DNA of 64,000 bases from Gigaspora margarita (lineage: Eukaryota > Glomeromycota > Glomeromycetes > Diversisporales > Gigasporaceae), in the NCBI GenBank assembly GCA_009809945.1, contig WTPW01000775.1:133455-197454 (forward strand), written 5' to 3'. Made by a program: the position numbers and the translations under genes. The notes under the pieces were generated by a model. The model was given only the letters and a program-made list of their open reading frames with translations, ran no database searches and was not told the origin of the DNA. This document shows positions 45,040 to 57,299 of this stretch, in pieces (position 1 is the first letter of the stretch; the number at the start of each line of letters is the position of its first letter).

Positions 45040-45231
45040 TTGTCCGGAGCGTAGCGGAGGACTTACTGGGAAGCAATAGACCAAAATTTGTGTATGTTGG
45101 GTTCCGCTTACGTGATATTGAGCCAATCAGCATTTCAAAACATATAAACAGATCAACACGGATCAGCCCGATAAAGTGGATGATCCCGTAAAAAATTATA
45201 GTCCTGATTGTATTATGCTCTGGACATTACC
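45040..45231. repeat. Possible element with inverted TGTCCRGAGCRTA ends
   Basis: TTGTCCGGAGCGTAG on the left and TTATGCTCTGGACAT on the right pair at 12 of 15 positions. No target duplication was read. Confidence 0.3.
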
Positions 45232-46442
45232 GTTTCACATTTTCCTAGTGTAAATTACTTCTTTTGAGTTGCTATACCTTTTTTTCTTGTAAAGTGTAAT
45301 GTTTGTATTATTTGAATTTACATTCAAATTAATGATTTCAATAAGTTTCACTTTTAAACCATTTTATTCATAAATGTATTAATGAATAGCATTATCAACT
45401 ACTATTTGCAAGATAAAACAATACTATATACAAGTTTTTTTAATTGCATGTTAAAATTTTATTATTATTAAATAAGCATAGTAAAAAAATTCTTTCAACA
45501 AATTTTTGTCTTGACTAGTATATACAAATTATTTTATAAAATGCACTTTAGATTATTTTTAATTGGCTTAATTGTTGAAGTTTTTTAGTTATACTAATAT
45601 AATGAATTTTAAAATTGAGGTATTCAATATTTAAAATTTGGTTATATAATTCGCTTGGATTTTTAAGTGCAGCTAAACATCAATTATATTATTTCAATCT
45701 ATTAAAGAATATTTATTTTTCCATTAATAATAAATGTTTCTACTGTAATATTCTATTAAAGATTTATAAACTAGAAAATTGTATCATTCTATACTAAAAA
45801 TTAATAATAAAAAATAACAACAATTTGTTTAAAATTAAGAGTAAAGTACATAGATCATTTTTATATAGTTTTATATAGTATTTTGAAATTTTCATATAAA
45901 ATGGATATATGCACTAATAAAACTTTCTTAAATACAACTAATTTTCATTAAAATTTTACAAAATATAAATAAAACAATTTATCTATTATGGCAAAATTTT
46001 GAACTATTATTATATTTTAAAAAAATATAGTTGTATATATTACAAGTTTTTTTGGGTGAGCCCAAATTTTTCTGGGGTTACACAAAGTTACTAATTTTTA
46101 TTGGTCAATTTACATAACTTTATAAGTTAGTTTTATTACTAAATTTTAATACTCAATCTTCAAATTTAATAATTTTACTATTTTTAGAATTAGAAAAACC
46201 TGCTCTACAAACTTGTATTAAGTATTAAAATTAGTTTACTTAATATAATTTTACATAAAATTAATTATAAAAAAAATTTACTATTAAGATTATATATAAT
46301 TTTATAATAGTATACCCTACTTTTAAAAATTGAAAAATTGTTTTTTTCTTTTATATGAATTAATATAATTAATATGACATATATAATGCACAATATATTT
46401 GTAATAATAAAATTTAAATAATTCTGAGTTTAATTTTTTTAT
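45232..46442. other. AT-rich stretch without recognisable gene
   Basis: Only short low-complexity frames are present (for example 45615-45797). Confidence 0.4.
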
Positions 46443-48635
46443 TAAATTTTAGAGGAATTTACAAATAAGGGCCCAAAAATACAAAATAATTATAAATAGG
46501 GGCCCAAAATAAAAATAATTACAAATAGACGCCTGATATTTGAAAATTATTACAAATAAGGGCCCAAAATAATAATTTGTGCTTAAAGATTCTAAAACTA
46601 ATAAGTAAACCTTCTTTGACTCCTAATTGAAAGTTGTAGAGCTCATTTTTCTGATTTTAATAGTAGGTAAATCATCAAAATAGCTCATTAGATTTTAAGT
46701 TACTTGGGATCAAAGAAGAGAACATAAAGATTAGCAAATTTACTATTATACAAAGCACTATAAAAATGCAATCAAGTGAAAATCATGATGTGCACAAAAT
46801 TTTATTATCATAATTGACTTTGACTCTTAAGTAAAGCAGTTTTTTGCCTCAAAAAATGCTAGTTTTTTAGAACATATTTTATTATTTTTTTAGCAAAATT
46901 TTTCATTATAATAAAAAAACTTTTCAAAATGTATTTAAAGAAAACAATTATAAAGTTAGAAACAAGTTATCAAACAAAAAATTGTAATTTATACAGAATT
47001 TTATTATTACAATTGGTTTGGGCTCTTAAATTAAGTTGTTCTTTGGCTCAAAAAAATGCTAGCTTCTTAAAACATGTTTTATTACTTTTTTAGTAAAATT
47101 TTTTGCTATTATAAAAAAACACTTCAAAATGTATATAAAGAAAATAAATAGTTTGTGTAATAGTTAATTTGATGATCTTTATGTTCTTCCAAGTATTTTG
47201 GGATCCACTGAGATAATTTTGATGACTTAACTATCATTAAACAACTTCTGATTAGGAGGCAAAAAAGGTTTACTTATTAGTTTTAGGATCTTTAAGCATA
47301 AAATTATTTTTTTGAGCATTTATATGTAATAATTTTCAAATATTAGGTAGAGTTATTACCTGGGTTGGGTAACCTATATGGATCACCTGACCTGATGGGT
47401 CATGGGTCAGAAATTGGCTGATTTGGGTCAAACGGGTCAAGATTTAGAATAGGTAAATTTATTAAATTACAAATCAATATCGATATAAAAAAAAGATATT
47501 TATGCATAAATGTATTGGCAGAAAACATTTTAAATAGAACACAATTTTTTTATTAAGTATCTCAAGAGTTATTACCCAGTTAGGTTACCCATACAGGTCA
47601 TCTGATCTGACAGGTCACAGGTCAGAAATCGGGTCAAACGGGTAAAGATTTATTTGAATAGGTAAAGTTTAATATTAAAAAAATATTGTTTCTATGAAAA
47701 CATATTAAATAAAATGCATTTTTTTGTTATTAAGTATTGCTCCAAATAAAACATATTTTATGCAGATAGGTATCACTATTTGTATCAATCTGAAAATACC
47801 AACATGATTTATTGCTTTATTTAATGATAAGTATTTAACAATTTTTCTTTAAAGTTTGTTTACAATTTTCATTCTAACAGTTTATTTAAATCTTTAGGTG
47901 ATTTCCTATATCTGCATCACACTGTTTTTTCTCTCATTTTTAATGCAAACACGTTAGTTGGTTTGAATATTAATGAGATATTTAATAATAATAATATTAT
48001 TATTATTATTTCTAAATTTTTTCGCTTGCTTTTTTTTTAATTTGTTAAATGGATACTGATTCTAAATGACAATTCAGAATCAACATAAATTTAGAAATGA
48101 TGTGGAAAATACATAAACTGCTTATCATTTTAGATATGTTAATTGATTTTATTGAGTATTTTATTAAATATTTATTTAATAGTATCAGGTTCACTTGGTT
48201 TCAATCAACTCACTAGTAATTACTTCACAGAAAGCTTAATTCGCAGAGAATTAATTTCAGGCAAGGTTATTTTGCAATTGATTAATTCATGAACAAGTCC
48301 GTTTCATAAAAACTTATTCATTAAAAACTAATTTTGTGCAAATTAATTCTAGTCATAAGTCGTTAAGAGTTAAGTTTATATTTAAAGTTGATACAATTTA
48401 TAAAAAAATTGTTGGTACAATATATTAAATTATTCATCTGTAAAATCATTACCTATGAACTAAGTTTTCAACAAGCATTTTTGTCAGTAAAATAATACAG
48501 AAGTAGATTCATTTATTTAATATGTGCCGATTATTTATTTTTATTTAATAAGAATCAACAATATAATTTAGTCCACAATTATAATGAGGTTTTAATCCCT
48601 TCAAAAATTAATTTATTACAATATTAATTATATTA

Positions 48636-49399
48636 GGAATATAATTTTGTTGCACCCGCGACATGTTGCACCCCTGATTCGACCAATCAAATTGCTCGAT
48701 TTTGTAAACAAAAAAAATTTTTTTAAAAAATTAAAGTTTTTACTTAATAAAGTGTAAAATATATACAAAATAACACACTATATAATGTAAAATTTTATTC
48801 TGAACAACCTTTTCTAAGTTAGAAAGATAGATTGTCTTAGTAAAAAAAGATATTTTATAAGAAAAAACAAAAATTTCAAAAGTTAGCACATATAACCCTT
48901 TTTTTTACTAAAACAATCTACCATTTTGACTTAGAAAAAGTTGTTTACCATAAAATTTTGCATATAATACTTAAACATAAATATAGATTAAATTAGTAAA
49001 AAAAAAGTTCTATATGTGCTAATATTGGGGGTCGTCTAAAGCCTTGTACCTTCATATATTGATTTACATACTGCATAAATTGTATTCTTGATATCTATAT
49101 AACCTGCTAACCTTAAATGCATCAAAAACGAACCCTAATGAGGTACAAGGCTTTAGCTATCCCCTAATATTGGAAATTTTTGTTTTTTCTTATAAAACGT
49201 CATTTTTTACTAAGATAATCTATTTTTGTAACTTAGAAAAAGTTGTTTAGAATAAAATTTTACACTATATATCTAGTTATCACTTATTTATTCTTATATT
49301 TTGCTAGTAGAATTTTTAGTTTTTTTAAAAAAAATTTTTTGTCTACAAAATTAGGCGATTTGATTGGTCGAATCACGGGTGCGACAAATTTCTATTCCC
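48636..49399. mobile_element. MULE-like element, TSD AATTATATTA, third layer
   Basis: The left end GGAATATAATTTTGTTGCAC and complemented right GGGAATAGAAATTTGTCGCA continue inward through GACCAATCAAATYGC. AATTATATTA stands at 48626-48635 and 49400-49409. It is the short relative of 11711-14311, sharing ATTTTACACTATAT and AACATAAATATAGATTAAAT. Confidence 0.7.
49028..49164. mobile_element. hAT-like MITE, TSD TAATATTG, fourth layer
   Basis: The left end GGGGTCGTCTAAAGCCTTGT-ACC and complemented right GGGGATAGCTAAAGCCTTGT-ACC pair. Exact TAATATTG stands at 49020-49027 and 49165-49172. 137 bp. Confidence 0.8.
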
Positions 49400-50131
49400 A
49401 ATTATATTATATAGTTAATGAATGCATAGCAACTAATAACTATTTTATTTGGCAAGCGAAAAATCTGAAAGATCACAGAGTGATCGTTTTTACTTGACAA
49501 TTAAAAAGCACCTGGCTTTGAATTTAATATGTTACCCATATCACAAAGGGGTTCAGCTTGCAAGCTCATTGAATTCAAAGCCAAATGCGCTGTTATTGGA
49601 TGTGAAACATTCAGTAATGAACTTATTTGCTTTTTCTTTATAATAAATAAAAAACAAATTACTTGAGCTTAATCATCTATTTGGTGTATAAATAGTATTT
49701 ATATGACCTATATTTATCATTAAAAGGAAACAAAATAATGTAAATATATATTCTATTTTAGAAAATTTAAATTTTAAGATGTACTTATAAAGTATAACAT
49801 TCCTGTTTTAGCACAACTACATCGTGCAGCTATCCAAATTATAAGGGTTACAAAACATTTTGATATGACCCAGGTCGTTATTTTCTGATCCAGGTCATAA
49901 CTCTAGTTGAAACAAAATTAAACATGTTTCCGAAGACAGAAAAAAACAAGGAGTTGACCCATTGACCCAGGTCATAACCTGAGTCAGTACTTGACCCACC
50001 CGGGTCAGTAATTTTTGACCTGGTTAAAACCTCTAATATTAGGCCTCTATTTGTAATTATTTTTAGTATGGGCTCCTATTTGTAATTATTTTGCATTTTG
50101 GGCTCTTATTTGTAAATTTCACTAAATTTTA

Positions 50132-50624
50132 TAATATAATTGAAAAGCATTGCCTATATGTTTCTTATATTGGAATAATTCTGTCTGATATACTAGAGTA
50201 GAGTTGAATTTTATTTGATAAATGCGATTATATATTAGTTTTGAATTATGCATTATTTGAAACTAAAATAGGATATGCACCCAAAAATAGTAAATAATAT
50301 TGTGCTAGAAAATTACTAAAGCAGTTAAGTTTGAGCAGTATAGTGCTAGCTTGTGGTTTTCTGCTAAGTAATACAGGATCACTGTTAATATGAATATGTG
50401 ATATTGTTATCGATATATTGATATTTGCAGTATATAGAAGTTAAGTTTGTGTGGCTTAGTGCAGGCCAACCTGCACAATGCAGGCTAACTATTAATATGA
50501 ACATGTTGACATTGATATTTGCAGATATTTATAAGAATTACTAGAATAGAATGTTGGATAGCAAATTGCAATTTGTCATAGCTAAGTAAGCAATTATTAA
50601 TATAAGGCCTACTTGCATTTTATA
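50132..50624. other. AT-rich spacer, no gene seen
   Basis: Nothing recognised. Confidence 0.4.
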
Positions 50625-50785
50625 TAAACTTATCTTTATTCTTATAGACAACTTGATTAAATTAGTGATCACTGTTTGTAGAAAATCATACTCACCTCAT
50701 GTGATTATCTAGATAGATATGTTCTGGTTGATAGTTCTATGATGCAAGTTAATATGCTTGGCATATTTTTGATCTGTTGACTTTA
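50625..50785. repeat. Dispersed repeat, copy 2 (partner at 37195)
   Basis: GATCACTGTTTGTAGAAAATC, TGTTCTGGTTGATAGTTCTA-TGATGC and TTTTTGATCTGTTGACTTTA follow the order of copy 1 but with C/G replaced by A/T at many places. Confidence 0.5.
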
Positions 50786-51765
50786 CATCAACTTGGAAGA
50801 ATTTAATTAGTTAATTAAACTAAATTGGTAAAAATTTAAAAATAATATAATCAATTCAAAAACAAACTAAATAATTAGCACAATTACTTTTTGTGTATAA
50901 TATGAATATATAAGTATAATATCGCTTATGCTGATTTTTTAAAAATTCTATTTTAGTAGAAGTAACTAGAGATTGCAGTTGCAGGTGGCTTCACTACCCA
51001 GTTAATGTTATTATAGTAAACTGTTAGTATAGTGCAATTATTTGTTGTAGTTGGAATAGTTAAAAAATTAGGATCAAAATTTTTAAAAAGAATTTTTTAG
51101 TAAATTCTCATGTTTTTATATATTTTGGATATATATTTCTTTATTTTTTAATTTGAGCTTTTTTATTTTGTAATATATAAAAAAGCTGTTTACAATTACT
51201 ATTATAAGTTTTTTTACTTTCTATTTCTAATTCACTTTATTTAAAACTATATCCTTTCTTTTCTTTTCAATTAGATAAAATGTGTAGTATTTTTTACAAC
51301 AATTTCTTTAACAGGTTTTGTTATATTACAGGTAGAATTTCTAATCTAGAGTATTCTTTTTTAAAAATAAAAATACATAATTTCAAACAATTACTCGATA
51401 AATTTGTTTTTATTTTTATTAATTTTTATTCTATATTCCTAATTCAATATTGTCTAACATTATATTATCCTTTTTTCAATAGATAAATATGTGATATTCT
51501 TTATGATTTTCTTATGATGGTTTTTTTGTGTTCTTTGTAGATTTCTTGCTAATATTTTCATTCTTTGGTTAGAACTCTATAGTATATTTCTATATTGTAA
51601 GAGCTGTATAATTAATAATCATACTTATGATTGTTAGTGCTACTAAAAATTATTTATTAAAATATTTGCACAATAGGTTGAGTTGTGATTAAAATTATTT
51701 TTTATTATTAAATCATGAAACTTGCGCATATATTTTGTATATACTCAACCTTTTGATATTGATTT
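50786..51765. other. AT-rich stretch without recognisable gene
   Basis: A 68-codon Phe-rich frame at 51280-51486 is compatible with chance. Confidence 0.4.
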
Positions 51766-52065
51766 AGGACCTTTGTAGTAGAAAGGGCTGATACTGGTTT
51801 ATATACAATTTTGAAAAATCAAGTTTGTTATGTTTGGACTAATCTGAGTTAATCAAAATTTTTGTGATTTGATTGGCCAGTTGTATCAGGTAATCCTGTG
51901 ATGTATGAAACTCCCAAGATATTTTTAAATATCTCAATATTTTATTATGCAAATCAATTTCTATTTATAATTGAAAAATGTAGCCCATGATGAAATTTAT
52001 CTGAATACAACAAAAACTCAATTTTCATGTTTGGGCAGTATCACCCTTTCTACTGCAAAGGCCCC
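51766..52065. mobile_element. MITE, CCTTTGYAGTAGAAAGGG family, copy 1
   Basis: The ends AGGACCTTTGTAGTAGAAAG and, complemented, GGGGCCTTTGCAGTAGAAAG are inverted. The interior CTTGGCCAGTTGTATCAGG-like run recurs in copy 2 (56816-57107). Confidence 0.65.
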
Positions 52066-52177
52066 ATATACTTATGAAAATTTGGTAATTTATATTCTCT
52101 AAGGTTTCATTACTTGTAATACAGGCCTATTATATACTGTTTCTGTAATTTGCAGTTCTATATATTACTGTACTTTA

Positions 52178-52463
52178 TAGAGTTTCACAATTTGATTTGA
52201 TATTCAAATATTTGAATCAAATATTTGATCAAATTCAAATTCAAATTTGACTATATTTGATTTGATCAAATTCAAATATGGTCAAATTTGATTTGATTTA
52301 ACAAATATTTGATTTGATTTAAAAATTACTATTAAAAATTCAAATTCAAATCAAATTCAAATTCAAATATTTGAATAAAATCAAATTCAAATCAGGGTCA
52401 ATTTGATTTGATCAAATTCAAATTGGACCAATATTTGATTTGATTTGAATTTGAGGAACCCTA
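52178..52463. mobile_element. hAT-like element of AAATTTGATTTGA repeats, TSD GTACTTTA
   Basis: Starts TAGAGTTTCACAATTTGATT, ends TTTGAATTTGAGGAACCCTA. Exact GTACTTTA stands at 52170-52177 and 52464-52471. The body is made of CAAATTYGAATTTGATTTGA words in both orientations. Confidence 0.75.
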
Positions 52464-52605
52464 GTACTTTATACTAATTAGTTATTTAAGGAATAATGCT
52501 ATATTATATTGAGACTAACTAGTAGTTAGACTAAATATAATAAATAATTCTTAAAACTAAACTTAAATAAATAGCATTATAAAATAACTAATTAGTATAA
52601 AGTAA
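52464..52605. repeat. Palindromic spacer between mirror elements
   Basis: TACTTTATACTAATTAGTTA at the left is answered by TAACTAATTAGTATAAAGTA at the right; ATAATGCTAT also pairs. The centre is CTAACTAGTAGTTAG. Confidence 0.75.
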
Positions 52606-52889
52606 TAGGGTTCCTCAAATTCAAATCAAATCAAATATTGGTCCAATTTGAATTTGATCAAATCAAATTGACCCTGATTTGAATTTGATTTGATTCAAAT
52701 ATTTGAATTTGAATTTGATTTGAATTTGAATTTTTAATAGTAATTTTTAAATCAAATTAAATATTTGTCAAATCAAATCAAATTTGACTATATTTGAATT
52801 TGATCAAATCAAATATAGTCAAATTTGAATTTGATTGATCAAATATATGATTCAAATATTTGAATATCAAATCAAATTGCAGAACCCTA
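52606..52889. mobile_element. Mirror copy of the 52178 element
   Basis: Starts TAGGGTTCCTCAAATTCAAA, ends AATCAAATTGCAGAACCCTA: nearly the exact reverse complement of 52178-52463. Together with the spacer the two form one palindrome of about 710 bp. No separate target duplication was found for this copy, so it arose by inverted duplication of the first copy with its flank, not by a new insertion. Confidence 0.7.
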
Positions 52890-53575
52890 CTAACTACTAA
52901 TTCTCTTCCTTATTGCTTTATCTATTATAATATAGCAATGTATCTAAAAGTTTTATATTTTCAAAATATAATTGTGATATGAATTAGTTAAATTGCTATT
53001 TTTTGATAAGTTTCAAGAAATTTTTATAACTTTGTAGTTTATTATTTCAGTAATTCATATAGTATTATCTTTTATTTGTAAAATAAAATTAGTAGAAAAA
53101 CTTGGTATCTTAATTATATCTAGTGCAAATATAAGTAGAAGATTCTTGCAATTTTGATTGCTTTTAACTTACACATAATTTTTTATAAAGCTTTTAATTA
53201 TATAGTAACTTATTATTAAAGCCTTTATATAGTGAACTTATATAAAATTTGGTAAAAAGCTTCATTATGGTATAATTATAGTCTAAGGCTGTAATGTTAT
53301 TAAGTGCTTCATTAAATCAAGAGTTATATTTTAAGTTAATCATAGAAAATTATCAGCAATAAAGAATAGAAAATGAATGAACATCCAATTTCTAATTAAG
53401 TATTGATCATTATACAAGACCAAATCTGGTAGTGGGTACATTGATGTATGCCTAGATATTAGAGTCGGGAACATAGTGACCCAGGGCATGCCCCTTGGGC
53501 ATGCATAGGGCATGCCTTTGAACCAAAAGGCATGCATTTATTAACTGATTATCTACAATTAAACATACATTAAAC
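52890..53575. other. AT-rich spacer with GGCATGC repeats
   Basis: GGGCATGC/GCATGCC occurs five times between 53484 and 53535. The 65-codon minus frame across it is not convincing. Confidence 0.4.
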
Positions 53576-53960
53576 ACTGCTCTGATTGGCTATTATCAAA
53601 GTTTCTAAAAAAAATCTTTTTCTTTACTAAGCAAACCTCTTTTCGATTTCTAAGTAAAATTAAAATAGTAGTTAAAGAATTAAAATTGGCCTGGTAGATC
53701 ATAAGATATAATATAAGTATTTTAGTCTTTTTGCAACTATATATTCTCTTCTTTATTTATATAAAAAATATATATAATTATAAAGACTAAAATACTAATA
53801 TTTCATAATTTCTAAGCTGATTTTAATGTTTCAACTACTATTTTGATCACAAGACTCTTTTTTACAACTTTATTTAGAAGTTGAAGAGAAATTTGCTTAG
53901 TAAAGAAAAATGTTTTTTTTTAGAAAACTTCAAACTCTAAAAACAGTAAGCATAGCACTG
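53576..53960. repeat. Inverted-repeat element, TTTACTAAGCAAA arms
   Basis: CTTTTTCTTTACTAAGCAAA at 53620 is answered by AATTTGCTTAGTAAAGAAAA at 53890, and the arms extend about 60 bp. The interior AAAATTGGCCTGGTAGATCA also occurs near 43155. Confidence 0.5.
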
Positions 53961-54254
53961 TTACAAGTGGCTATAGCCTTCAATATAGTACTTGCAACAT
54001 AACATATAGTGACAGGATCTTTTAAGAGTCAGAGAAGATATGAAGCAGTGTGCAAGTGGAATATTACTTTACTAGAGTGGTTCAGTATATATTTATTAAT
54101 GAGCAAGAGGATTTTATTGTGATAAGATATCTTTTATTAATAATAATATGATATAAGATAATGAGAATATTTATTTGTAAACATTAGAAGAGGAGGAGGG
54201 GAATCTGAGTCTATCTTGAAGAGGGTCAAATAGTTAGGGTTTATATACCTTTTT

Positions 54255-54490
54255 AGAAAACTAGTAAAACTCGTAAAACTAATAAAACTCACAAAATTTA
54301 TAAAACTCATAAAACTCATAAAACTCACAAAATTCATAAAACTCAAAAACTCATAAAACTCACAAAACTCATAAAACTTATAAAACTTACAAAACTCACA
54401 AAACTCATAAAACTAATAAAACTTATAAAACTCACAAAACTCACAAAACTCATAAAACTAATAAAACTTATAAAACTTGTAAAACTCATT
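54255..54490. repeat. Tandem repeat of 9-10 bp, ATAAAACTCA unit
   Basis: Over twenty units of (A/C)(A/C)AAAACTCAT or close variants (CACAAAACT, TTATAAAACT). The 69-codon minus frame (Ser-Phe repeat) is a translation of the satellite. It lies next to the 3' end of the Ty3-type element. Confidence 0.85.
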
Positions 54491-54510
54491 TTATAATATT
54501 TCTATCTCTT

Positions 54511-55250
54511 TTAAGAACGAACTCTGTGAGTTCTCAATTCTATCAAATTGTTAAAGTCTTCATGCGATAATTTAATCAAATTATTTAGAGAGATATACTG
54601 GGTCTGGTATAGTTGTGATAGGTTCCAATGTTGAAAGACTTGATAAATTCTTTCTGTACATTTTAGTATACTATAAGTTCGATAAGATCCTAAAGAAGCT
54701 TTAATTACTTTTCTAATTTCTTTTATTATATTGTAATCATTTTGGAATTCCTGTTTAAGTTTTCCTAGATAATAGCAAGTTTCAAGTGTTTGTATTTGCT
54801 TTTCTTTTGGCTTTCTCGGGTCTTGGTTTAGCTGAGACAGTATTTTGTTCAATTGGTCCTTCCATATAAAGGTTAGGAGAGGGTTTCTCTTAATGAGGGT
54901 CCTTGTTCTGTACTCATTAAATCTCTAGTAATCTTGGTTATAGTAGTATCTTATTCAGGATTGATAAGTTCTAATTCTGAATCTAAATTTCTAGAATTTT
55001 CTGCTTCAATAAGCACAGGAGAAGAAACAATTTCTGTATTAGGTTCATTATTTTTTTCTGTATGGATAAAGTTATTTTCAAGATCAAAACTGTTTAGAGA
55101 TTGGTCTGTGTCTTTAGTAGAAAATTGTAGAGAGAGCACAATTCCTATTCTATTTATTATTATAACTTGTTATCTAGTAATGATAATACTATTATTATAA
55201 GCTAAGGGGTCTTGGTTCCAATTTTTAACTAACTTGGTCAGACTAATTAG
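54511..55250 (-). pseudogene. C-terminal tail region of the retroelement
   Basis: Minus-strand fragments 55139-54951 (Glu/Asn/Ser-rich, ENNFIHTEKNNEPNTE) and 54852-54511 (Lys/Glu-rich, 113 codons) lie downstream of the integrase in the same orientation with broken frames between them. No domain recognised. Confidence 0.4.
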
Positions 55251-55419
55251 AGTTTGAGTAGGGGTTTCCTAAAAAGATGAGAAAGAAATATTTTTGGAAT
55301 TTTTTAATTTAAGACAAAAATTCAGGAAAATAAATAAAAAAATTGTTGTACATGATAAACCAAGAGTAAATTAAGGTATAAGGTTATGTTTTTGATCTGT
55401 TTTAAGAATTTCTCTCCAG

Positions 55420-56800
55420 AAATTCTAAATGACAATCACAGGTTGCCAATTCTGTTTCTTGAAATACTTAACAAGATAATTACATTGTTTTAATGTTTTT
55501 CTATCTATTGTACAAAGTTTGTAAGCTCTATTGTTTAATTTATCTTTAACAATAAAGGGTCCAGTTCTCTTTTCTTTAAAATTTCCTGAGCAAGAAGCTT
55601 TAATTGTACCCAAACTTTATCACCTATTTCAAATTCTTCTTTCTGTATCTTTGAATCAAATCTAACTTTCTGTTTTTTTTTGGAATTTAGTAGTATTTAT
55701 TCTAACATTTTCATATTGATATGGTAATTCTTCAATTAGTTCAAATACTTATTGTAATATACTATTTTCTGGGGAAATATCCTTATCTGGATTAACTGGG
55801 TCTATAGAGATAGCAGTTTCAATTAGTAAAATAGCTTTGCATCTATATACTAAGTAAAAAGAGATGTATCCTGTAGTTGCATGTCATTTGGTTCTTTATG
55901 CAAACAGTATAGCAGATATATGGGTGTCCTATTCTTTATCACTTTCTGTAACTTTGCAAAAATGTTGCAAAGGGTCCTATTCAACCTTTTAACCATTCTG
56001 TTGGTTTGGGGGGTAATAGGGTGAGAAGAATATATGCTTTATCAAAACTGTTTACTGTAAAGTCCTGAATATAAGCAACCCTCTAAGCCACCCATTTTGA
56101 CTAAATTTTTTAAAGGGTTGCTTAAATTTAAATACTCAATACTATTGGCCTATCTTAATAAAATTTATTCTGTATTTAACAATTTTAAAGAGGTTGCTTA
56201 TTTTATTTCCCTAGTATTTGGCCTCAAAATGTGGGGGGTTGCTTATATTTGGGACTTTACGGTATATAATATCCTTACAATTTCACTAACAAAATTCTTT
56301 CTATTGTCCAAGAGTATTATCTTAGATACTCTGTGTCTATAAATAATTTCTTCAAAGATAAACTTAGCTAGTGTTTTTGTACTTGCATCTGGTATGGCTT
56401 TGGCTTTTGGCCATTGGATAAAGTAGTTAGTAGCAATGATTATATAGCGATTATTTCACAGAGTTATTGGGAGAAGTCTAACTAAATCTATTTTCACTCA
56501 TTTAAAGGCTCTTCAATCTTGAATAGAATGAAGAGGTTCCTTTTTTTTACTTTTTTCTCTCTTTGATATATTTCACAATAGTGAACATAATTCTGAATGT
56601 CTCTATACATTTGGTCCCAATAATATTATTCAGATATTTTATAATATATAGCATCTGTTCCTAAATGTTCAGCAGTAGGATAACTATGCATCATATACAA
56701 AATTGGTTCAACTTTTATCCACTTAATGATTCTGATAGGGTTGTCTAGGTCTTTCCTATTCTTTTTGTATAATAATTAATTTTTTACTTTATTTTGTCTA
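55420..56800 (-). pseudogene. Integrase of the Ty3-type element
   Basis: From 5' on the minus strand: zinc-binding HHCC region (HSYPTAEHLG, then YYWDQMYRDIQNYVHYCEIY, second Cys of the CxxC lost to Tyr); core with DLVRLLP (first Asp), NRYIIIATNYF and ILLDNRKNF (second Asp). The MITE at 56055 follows, then SSHPITPQTNRMVKRLNRTL, where the catalytic Glu expected in this motif is Lys. Then HATTGYISFYLVYRCKAIL. After a frame change comes KEKRTGPFIVKDKLNNRAYK (GPF/Y module) at 55425-55613. Confidence 0.8.
56055..56262. mobile_element. Tc1/mariner-like MITE inside the integrase
   Basis: The ends CTGTAAAGTCCTGAATATAA and, complemented, CCGTAAAGTCCCAAATATAA are inverted and TA stands on both sides. 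The layout (CCGTA..CC-AATATAAGC-AACCC) parallels 16754-17070 (CCGTA..CCG-AAAATAAGC-TACC), a sister family. It splits the integrase between its second Asp and the GRxxxER-type motif. Confidence 0.75.
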
Positions 56801-56815
56801 GATTGATTAATAATT

Positions 56816-57107
56816 GGGGCCTTTGCAGTAGAAAGGGCCAATACTAGTTTATATACAATTTTGAAAAATCATATTTGTCTTGTTTGAACTGATCCAGGTT
56901 AATCAAAAATTTTGTGATTTGCTTGGCCAGTTGTATCAGGCAATCCCATGATCTATGAAACTCCAAAGAAATTTTTTTTAAATAAAAATTTTTCATTATA
57001 CAAATCAATTTTTATTTATAATTAAAAATTGTAGCCTGTGTTGAAATTTATCCAAATATTAATTTTTATTTTTGGATAGTATCGGCCCTTTCTATTGCAA
57101 AGACTCC
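56816..57107. mobile_element. MITE, CCTTTGYAGTAGAAAGGG family, copy 2 (between RNase H and integrase)
   Basis: The ends GGGGCCTTTGCAGTAGAAAG and, complemented, GGAGTCTTTGCAATAGAAAG. AATT flanks both sides. The retroelement reading resumes on either side (DNKQRQ before, NQSRQNK after). Confidence 0.7.
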
Positions 57108-57299
57108 AATTGTCTTTGTTTATTGTCTGTTAAGTCAGGGAAAGAGTGTCTGATTCTAAATATTCTAGAAGATTTTGGTATTGGTTTAAATTCATGAAGG
57201 ATCAATAGAATAAGAGTTTGACTGGGTTGGTAGTCTAGAGAGGGCATCAATATTAGAATGAATTTTTTTAGATTTGTGTATAATAGTGAAATGATAAGG

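Larger units (their letters stand above)
47348..50035. mobile_element. hAT-like element, TSD ATATTAGG, second layer
   Basis: Starts TAGAGTTATTACCTGGG, ends GACCTGGTTAAAACCTCTA. Exact ATATTAGG stands at 47340-47347 and 50036-50043. Subterminal GGGTCA/TGACCC words are numerous at both ends (47380-47450 and 49860-50020), with an extra block at 47567-47650. No transposase frame. Confidence 0.8.
46452..50122. mobile_element. MULE-like element, 9-bp TSD TAAATTTTA, shell of a four-deep nest
   Basis: Starts GAGGAATTTACAAATAAGGG, ends CTTATTTGTAAATTTCAC. Both arms run about 110 bp with repeated AATTAYAAATAGG-GCCCAAAA words. TAAATTTTA stands exactly at 46443-46451 and 50123-50131. Long inverted arms plus a 9-bp duplication indicate the Mutator-like superfamily. 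The unique interior (46570-47339) has no open frame. It was later entered by the hAT-like element at 47348-50035. Confidence 0.75.

Noticed and set aside
54137..54346. Ser/Phe-repeat protein
   Set aside because: Translation of the ATAAAACTCA tandem repeat.
54257..54490. CRISPR-like array
   Set aside because: Units of 9-10 bp without spacers; a simple tandem repeat in a eukaryote-type sequence. No CRISPR was seen anywhere in the window.
56097..56342. 81-codon plus-strand frame
   Set aside because: It spans the Tc1-like MITE and the opposite strand of the integrase; a shadow.
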